Source of the DNA: an uncultured Clostridia bacterium
GTDB lineage: Bacteria > Bacillota_A > Clostridia > Oscillospirales > Oscillospiraceae
Assembly (NCBI GenBank): GCA_946408145.1
Contig: CAMJQX010000046.1
Location: 1-9,966, forward strand
Direction of reading: 5' to 3'
DNA length: 9,966 nucleotides
Part shown: piece by piece, positions 5,860 through 9,966 of the stretch
How positions within the stretch are numbered: position 1 is the stretch's first letter
Layout: every line of letters begins with the position of its first letter
The notes under the pieces: generated by a model
Told to the model about the DNA's origin: nothing
Seen by the model: the letters and a program-made list of their open reading frames with translations, nothing else
Database searches by the model: none
Translations under genes and position numbers: made by a program

Positions 5860-6057
5860 TCAGAAATCGTCGTCGAGCAGCGCGGAGAGGCCTTCCGCCT
5901 CGTCCACCCACGACGGATCGTATTTCGTCCTCCTCATGAGCGCCCCGCAGGCCGGGCAGTGCTTCTGCGCCCTGCCGCTCGCCGCGGCGCAGGCGGAGCA
6001 GATATACTCGTCCGCGCGCAGGAGATGCGTGCGCCGGATCCAGTATGCTTGTTTCAT
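5860..6057 (-). CDS. Small zinc-ribbon protein
   Basis: A 65-residue protein with a four-cysteine zinc ribbon: C20-x2-C23 and C34-x2-C37. It begins MKQAYWIRRTHLLRADEYICSAC and ends with an acidic tail after a KYDPSWVDEAEGL motif. Such small ribbons are common in gut Clostridia and in phage-related regions; I know of no assigned function. ATG 6057 is chosen over an upstream in-frame start at 6156 because GGAGGGGAG lies just before it and the extra residues would overlap the radical SAM gene. It lies 55 bases downstream of that gene on the same strand and may share its transcript. The four cysteines and acidic tail suggest a protein-binding adaptor rather than an enzyme, but that is a guess. 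Confidence 0.7.
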   Translation of the reverse strand: MKQAYWIRRTHLLRADEYICSACAAASGRAQKHCPACGALMRRTKYDPSWVDEAEGLSALLDDDF

Positions 6058-6112
6058 GCGCTTCTCCCCTCCTCGGCGGGCAGAACTGTATATGTCAGAT
6101 ACCGTGTTTCGT

Positions 6113-6964
6113 CTACATGTTCCCCGGATAGACCCAGCGCAGGCGCTGCCGCGCAAGGGAAACCAGGCGCAGCACGCTCTCCCGCCCGGTCGCCCGCCTG
6201 TCCGTCATGCGATGGCGCGGGAAAAAGCGCGTCAGATGCAGCGGGATCTCCGCGCCGCCGGGGAGGGACGCGACCCAGGCCGTCAAGGCGCGGATCTCCT
6301 CCTCGCTGTCGTTCATGCCCGGCACGATCAGGGTCGTGAGCTCCACATGGCAGCGCTCGGCCGCCCTCGCGATGAAGCGCTTCACCGTCTCCAGATCGCC
6401 GCCGAGCAGCTTTTCATAGGTCTCCGCGCGAAAGCACTTGAGGTCGATGTTGAGCGCGTCCGTATACGGGAGCACTTCGTCCGCGATCTCTTCCCTCACG
6501 CAGCCGTTCGTGACGAGCACGGTCTTGAGCTCCCGCTCCCGCAGGAGCTTCGCCGTGTCCCGCACGTACTCCCAGCAGATGAGCGGCTCGTTGTAGGTGA
6601 AGGCGACGCCGATATTGCCGCGCCCGCGCAGCTTCTCCGCGAGCGCGGCCAGCTCCTCCGGCGGGAGGAAGCTGTTTTCGCGTTCCGCGGGGTCTCCCCC
6701 GGTCGTCGAGATCTCCCAGTTCTGGCAGAAGGGGCAGCGCAGGTTGCAGCCGTAGCTGCCGACCGAGAGGATCACGCTGCCGGGATGATACCGCGCCAGC
6801 GGCTTTTTCTCGATGGGGTCGAGCGCGAGCGAGGAGACGACGCCGTAGTTCAGCGGGACGATCTCACCGTCCCGCATCCCCCGCGCGCGGCAGAGGCCGC
6901 TCTGCCCCTCCGACAGCGCGCAGCGGTGCGGACAGACCGGGCAGCTTTTCCTCTCGTCAGACAT
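6113..6964 (-). CDS. AmmeMemoRadiSam system radical SAM enzyme
   Basis: A 283-residue radical SAM enzyme. The cluster motif is C73-x3-C77-x2-C80 ([13 protein letters not shown]), which would hold the 4Fe-4S cluster that cleaves S-adenosylmethionine. An N-terminal cysteine set C8, C11, C15, C25 (CPVCPHRC...GLC) is typical of this subgroup, as is the ending VYPGNM. ATG 6964 overlaps the stop of the upstream Memo-AMMECR1 gene by 8 bases and has GAGGTGG about six bases before it, so the two are translated together. This trio of domains (AMMECR1, Memo, radical SAM) is widely conserved as a partner set, but its substrate is unknown. The family also resembles pyruvate formate-lyase activating enzymes, and can be mis-annotated as such; no formate-lyase gene is present here. 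Confidence 0.9.
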   Translation of the reverse strand: MSDERKSCPVCPHRCALSEGQSGLCRARGMRDGEIVPLNYGVVSSLALDPIEKKPLARYHPGSVILSVGSYGCNLRCPFCQNWEISTTGGDPAERENSFLPPEELAALAEKLRGRGNIGVAFTYNEPLICWEYVRDTAKLLRERELKTVLVTNGCVREEIADEVLPYTDALNIDLKCFRAETYEKLLGGDLETVKRFIARAAERCHVELTTLIVPGMNDSEEEIRALTAWVASLPGGAEIPLHLTRFFPRHRMTDRRATGRESVLRLVSLARQRLRWVYPGNM

Positions 6965-8345
6965 GGCGCACCACCTCAAAGCGCTCCAGCGTACAGTCCT
7001 TCTCCCGCTCGGAGATCCCTGCCTTCTGCCGCGCGATGGCGATCTGCTGCTCCACCGTGTCCACCCCGTCGAGCTTCGGCAGCAGCAGGCCGCGGCGGAA
7101 GCCCTTGCTCACGATCACGCCGTAGCGCTCCACGTCCAGCTCCGCCTTCGAGGCGATGCGCTCCGGGCGGCCCAGCACGTCGACGCTGATCTCCAGCGCG
7201 TCGAGCTCGTCCTTTCGTACGGGCGGGAAGCGCGGGTCCCGCGTCGAGGCGGAGATCGCGTTCTCGATGATCTCCTCGGCGACGCAGCGCCGCGCCGGCT
7301 CGATGGTGCCGATGCAGCCGCGAAGCCGCCCCTCCTTATGGAGCGATACGAACACGCCCGCCCGCTCGCTGCGCATTTCGTCCGGCAGCTCCGCGGGCAG
7401 CTCGATGCGCCGCTGCCCGCAGACCCAGGCCTCGACCTCGGCGCGGGCGAGCCGCACCCAGGGGTCTTCGTTCCGCCGCTGCGCGGCGAGCTGTTCTCTG
7501 CGCCGCGCCTCCCATTTCTGCAGCAGCAGCCGCTCCGGGTCCTCGCCCAGGACCCGGTAGGTACAGATCCCGTAACCGACGCCGAAGCTCCCCTCGTGGC
7601 TCAGCGCCTTGGCCTCCACACGCAGCCCGTCCAGCGCGCCGGCCAGGATGCAGAAGCTCCTGTGGCCGCACTCGGCCGCTTTGTCGCAGAAGCTCTCATC
7701 GAAATCCAGCAGCTCGTCGAAGGCGGCGCGGCCCATCACGTCCATGATGCGCCCGTCATAGACCGGGCCCTCCGCGGCGTAGCCGTAGGGCCCCTCGGCC
7801 AGCAGCTTGTGGGAGAGGTCCCCGCTGCCGACGAACAGCACGCGGCGACCGAGCTTCTCCGCCGTTTTCCGGATCAGCCTGCCCAGCCGGTAGTGATCTG
7901 CCAGCGGCAGGCCGGACAGACCGACGCGGACGAGCCGGTAGTCGGTGTAAAATTGGTTTACATAATACAGTGGGATCATCGTCCCGTGATCGAGCTCCGC
8001 GCTCCGCTCGCCCAGCGTCCCGGCCGGGAAGCCCTCCCGCTCCGCCAGGGCGGAGAGCTCCGCCGTGAACGCGGCGTCGTAGTCCGCGCGAAAACGGAGC
8101 TGCGGCGCGCGAAACTGCCGCATGTCGCCCCTCGCGCTCTCGCCCGGGGAGATGTGGAAGTAATCCGCGTACATGACGGCATGCGGCGAGCTCAGGACGA
8201 TCGTATCCGGCCGGAGCTCCGCGGCGAGCGCCGCAGCCTTGCGAAAGGCCCGGTCGCTTGCCGCTATTTTCTTTTCCTCGCCCCGGCCGACCTCCGGCAG
8301 GATGATCGGCGGGTGGGGCACCATGATCGCGCCGACGACAGACAT
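6957..8345 (-). CDS. Memo-AMMECR1 fusion (AmmeMemoRadiSam system proteins B and A)
   Basis: A 462-residue fusion. Residues about 1-265 are a Memo domain of the LigB-type dioxygenase fold; likely metal ligands include H11 (VPHPP), H55 (SSPH), H120 (ELDHG) and H179 (GSGDLSHKL). Residues about 285-460 are an AMMECR1 domain with its signature LRGCIG at 341-346 ([19 protein letters not shown]). In many bacteria these two are separate genes; the fusion plus the overlapping radical SAM gene shows the three domains are meant to work together, but the reaction is not known. ATG 8345 was chosen because GGAGAG precedes it by eight bases; the longer frame to 8378 runs into a leader hairpin. It is the first gene of the minus-strand unit and is transcribed divergently from the rhodanese gene. 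Confidence 0.9.
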   Translation of the reverse strand: MSVVGAIMVPHPPIILPEVGRGEEKKIAASDRAFRKAAALAAELRPDTIVLSSPHAVMYADYFHISPGESARGDMRQFRAPQLRFRADYDAAFTAELSALAEREGFPAGTLGERSAELDHGTMIPLYYVNQFYTDYRLVRVGLSGLPLADHYRLGRLIRKTAEKLGRRVLFVGSGDLSHKLLAEGPYGYAAEGPVYDGRIMDVMGRAAFDELLDFDESFCDKAAECGHRSFCILAGALDGLRVEAKALSHEGSFGVGYGICTYRVLGEDPERLLLQKWEARRREQLAAQRRNEDPWVRLARAEVEAWVCGQRRIELPAELPDEMRSERAGVFVSLHKEGRLRGCIGTIEPARRCVAEEIIENAISASTRDPRFPPVRKDELDALEISVDVLGRPERIASKAELDVERYGVIVSKGFRRGLLLPKLDGVDTVEQQIAIARQKAGISEREKDCTLERFEVVRHV

Positions 8346-8367
8346 CTTTGCAGCTCTCCTTCCTCTT

Positions 8368-8411
8368 CTGCCCCGCACGACGGGGCAGCGTGCTTTTCTT
8401 TTTTTATTGTA
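8368..8411 (-). promoter_or_regulatory. Leader hairpin and possible -10 box of the Memo-AMMECR1 gene
   Basis: TACAAT (8411-8406) is a fair -10 box with no convincing -35 box. Between it and the ATG at 8345 is a perfect 8-bp hairpin CTGCCCCG/CGGGGCAG (8368-8375, 8381-8388) that would lie in the 5' leader. On the plus strand this hairpin is followed by a T-rich run, so it could also stop antisense transcription. Confidence 0.4.
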
Positions 8412-8484
8412 TCACATCCCGCCGCTTTTTTACAGTCCGCTTCTGCATTCGTAGCGGCGGCGTCCTTTTTCGGTGCATTGCGGT

Positions 8485-8513
8485 TTGACAGAGCGTGCGC
8501 TTCTGTATATAAT
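8485..8513 (+). promoter_or_regulatory. Perfect consensus sigma-70 promoter of the rhodanese/FMN operon
   Basis: TTGACA (8485-8490), a 17-base spacer and TATAAT (8508-8513) match the sigma-70 consensus at every position. Initiation near 8520 would leave a leader of about 44 bases before the ATG at 8564. No operator-like palindrome is seen around it, which suggests strong, constitutive or activator-independent expression. Confidence 0.85.
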
Positions 8514-8563
8514 GTTTTTAACCGTTGCTAATCGGTAAATCATTTCAACAGGGAGGAACTGTC

Positions 8564-9235
8564 ATGAAAAAGCTCGTATCGATCCTGCTTGCCCTCGCGC
8601 TTCTCGCCGCGCTGAGCGTCACCGCCTTTGCCGACGCCCTGCCCGCCTCCGAGCCCGATGAGACCAACATGTTCGGCGTGGACCGCAACATCAACATGGC
8701 CACGCTCGACGAGTATCTCGGCCGGGACGACGTCGCCTACCGTGACGTGCGCATGCTCTTTGACCCCGCCGACTACGCCGCGATCGGCGGCAACGCGGAT
8801 CTGGCCTCGACCGTCGAGGGCTTCCGCATCGTCCCCTACCCCTATCTCGCGACCCTGACCGCCCTGCCCGTCGAGGGCGCCTATGACGGCGACACGCTCT
8901 TCACCCTGACCTGGAACGAGGACGGCAGCATCGCCTCGGCCACAGCCAACTATGAGGAATCCATGCTGGTCCTCGAGGATCTCTTCCCGAAGGACAAGGC
9001 CATCTTCCTGATGTGCGGCGGCGGCGGATACGCCGGGATGACCAAGTCCCTGCTGATCTTCCTCGGCTGGGATCCCGCTCTGCTGTACAACGTGGGCGGC
9101 AACTGGGCCTATGAGGGCGACCACGGCGTGGAGCTCATCCGCTACTCCGAGGATGCCGACGGCAACGACTATTTCTGCACCTGGCGCGCCGATTACGCTC
9201 TGATCGACTTTACGCGTCTGCATCCCGTCGCATAA
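8564..9235 (+). CDS. Secreted rhodanese-like domain protein
   Basis: A 223-residue exported protein. The first 23 residues are a clear Sec signal peptide (KK, then a hydrophobic leucine/alanine run) with a likely signal peptidase I cut at AFA-D (23/24); no lipobox cysteine is present. The mature part is rhodanese-like: the active-site loop is C151 in FLMCGGGGYAGMTKSLLIFLGW, with the following YNVGGNWAYEG typical of the fold. Rhodaneses carry sulfur as a cysteine persulfide; an extracytoplasmic one could act in sulfur or redox chemistry, but the substrate is unknown. ATG 8564 has GGGAGG seven bases before it and follows a perfect promoter. The FMN-binding-type gene follows 12 bases after its stop. 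Confidence 0.85.
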   Translation: MKKLVSILLALALLAALSVTAFADALPASEPDETNMFGVDRNINMATLDEYLGRDDVAYRDVRMLFDPADYAAIGGNADLASTVEGFRIVPYPYLATLTALPVEGAYDGDTLFTLTWNEDGSIASATANYEESMLVLEDLFPKDKAIFLMCGGGGYAGMTKSLLIFLGWDPALLYNVGGNWAYEGDHGVELIRYSEDADGNDYFCTWRADYALIDFTRLHPVA

Positions 9236-9247
9236 GCGGTGGCCGCC

Positions 9248-9823
9248 ATGAAGCGCAGACGCATCCTCAGCCTCGCCTGTGTCCTGTGCCTGCTGTTCGC
9301 CATGTTTGCAGCCGAGGCGCACGCGGAGCTGAACACCATCCCCTACACCCAGTACGCGAGCGGCGGGACCCCCACGGAGCTGGAGGCCGTCATCCTGTTT
9401 GAGAACAAGAACTCCACCTTCACCCGCTATCAGGTGGCCTTCACCTCCTGCACCTGCCGCGGCCCGGAGAGCAATTACCGCTCGGTGATGTACATCGAGC
9501 TGCTCAACACCAAGGACACCGCGGAGGAGGCCCTGATCCGCAGCATCTGCTTCGGCGAAAAGGACGGCGTCACGGTCGGCATGTGGGGCGACAGCAACCC
9601 GGTCTATATGCGGCCGGACTACACGAAGGAGTATATGGACGAAAACTTCGTGCAGAAGCTCGTCGGCACGAGCAAGGCCGATTATGACGCCTGGGAGGGC
9701 TACGGGGACATCCTCGAGGCCGTGGACGCGGACGCCGTCACCGGCGCCACCGTCTCGGTGAGCAACGTCACCTCCGTGATCCGCTCGCTCTTTCAGTACC
9801 ACGCGGACAAGTATTACAGCTGA
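9248..9823 (+). CDS. Secreted FMN-binding-type protein with covalent-flavin motif
   Basis: A 191-residue exported protein. The signal peptide starts KRRR, has a hydrophobic core and a likely cut at AHA-E (26/27). Near the C-terminus is DADAVTGATVSVSNV; TGATVS (165-170) matches the motif at which ApbE-type flavin transferases attach FMN to threonine, here T168. The middle contains TSCTCRGPESNYRSVMYIEL with a C-x-C pair. This places it among the small FMN-binding-domain proteins found in extracytoplasmic electron transfer of gut Firmicutes; the match is partial and covalent flavin is inferred. ATG 9248 is preferred over the GTG at 9239 because GGTGG lies just before it. Co-transcribed with the rhodanese gene. 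Confidence 0.75.
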   Translation: MKRRRILSLACVLCLLFAMFAAEAHAELNTIPYTQYASGGTPTELEAVILFENKNSTFTRYQVAFTSCTCRGPESNYRSVMYIELLNTKDTAEEALIRSICFGEKDGVTVGMWGDSNPVYMRPDYTKEYMDENFVQKLVGTSKADYDAWEGYGDILEAVDADAVTGATVSVSNVTSVIRSLFQYHADKYYS

Positions 9824-9834
9824 ACATACCCGAT

Positions 9835-9870
9835 AAGCGCCCATGGGAGCTCTCCCATGGGCGCTTTGCC
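9835..9870 (+). terminator. Terminator of the rhodanese/FMN operon
   Basis: A perfect 14-bp stem AAGCGCCCATGGGA (9835-9848) / TCCCATGGGCGCTT (9853-9866) with a 4-base loop, starting 12 bases after the stop codon. The T-run after it is short (TTTGCCCGTTT), so termination may be partial, but the stem is very stable. As the stem is nearly symmetrical it would also work as a hairpin on the minus strand. Confidence 0.7.
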
Positions 9871-9948
9871 CGTTTCTGCGCACCGGCGCTGGATTTTGGC
9901 CGAAGCCTGTGATAGAATATGAAAAAAACCAGAAAGGAGCAAACAGCC

Positions 9949-9966
9949 GTGACGAAATTTGCTTTT
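9949..9966 (+). CDS. Start of an unidentified gene, cut by the window edge
   Basis: A GTG at 9949 opens MTKFAF, with AAAGGAG (9933-9939) nine bases upstream. An in-frame ATG at 9919 (MKKTRKEQTAV...) is an alternative start but lacks a ribosome site. TAGAAT at 9913-9918 may be its -10 box. Too short to assign a function. Confidence 0.5.

Noticed and set aside
4291..7189. Long plus-strand frames opposite the macro, zinc-ribbon and radical SAM genes
   Set aside because: They cross several well-supported minus-strand genes and contain no domain signature.
6963..8531. 522-codon open frame on the plus strand
   Set aside because: Antisense shadow of the Memo-AMMECR1 gene; its predicted product is a low-complexity mix rich in Arg, Ala, Leu and His.
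8540..9883. 447-codon minus-strand frame opposite the rhodanese and FMN-type genes
   Set aside because: It runs through a terminator hairpin and has no motif; both plus-strand genes have signal peptides and ribosome sites.
1..9966. CRISPR array, tRNA, rRNA or transposase gene
   Set aside because: No regularly spaced direct repeats, cloverleaf, rRNA-like sequence or transposase motif was seen.

Overview
The window looks like chromosome from a GC-rich Clostridia-type Firmicute (Oscillospiraceae-like gut bacterium). This is inferred from strong GGAGG-type ribosome sites, the lexA / Y-family polymerase / YolD SOS operon of Firmicutes, the fused Memo-AMMECR1 plus radical SAM gene pair, and secreted proteins of types common in gut Clostridia. 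No ribosomal RNA, tRNA, CRISPR array or transposase gene is visible. Most genes are on the minus strand; only the last part (about 8480 onward) is on the plus strand.

Region 1 (1-389): the 5' end of an unknown minus-strand gene with a good promoter, then a 157-bp multi-hairpin repeat core (copy 1) with matching hairpins on both sides. Region 2 (389-3540): a tight minus-strand SOS operon, lexA - small unnamed protein - Y-family polymerase - YolD-like protein. It is driven by one clear promoter with two near-identical LexA-type palindromes on either side. The polymerase has an intact conserved N-terminus but no ATG, GTG or TTG where it should start; ACG fits best. Region 3 (3561-3780): copy 2 of the multi-hairpin repeat, in the opposite orientation, so the two copies bracket the SOS operon as inverted repeats.

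Region 4 (3798-5667): a free-standing von Willebrand A (vWA) protein with a complete MIDAS, and upstream of it a macro-domain protein with a C-terminal helical, probably helix-turn-helix, domain. A stub of a VanZ-like gene (5671-5850) sits directly in front of the macro gene. Region 5 (5860-8345): a small zinc-ribbon protein, a radical SAM enzyme, and a Memo-AMMECR1 fusion; the last two overlap by 8 bases and form the conserved but functionally unsolved AmmeMemoRadiSam system. Region 6 (8346-9966): a divergent intergenic region with a perfect sigma-70 consensus promoter drives a secreted rhodanese-like protein and a secreted FMN-binding-type protein with a covalent-flavin motif, followed by a terminator and the start of another gene.

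The most unusual features are the paired structured repeats, whose flanking hairpins match within a copy but differ between copies and coincide with minus-strand terminators, and the vWA/macro pair with an overlapping promoter and ribosome-site hairpin.
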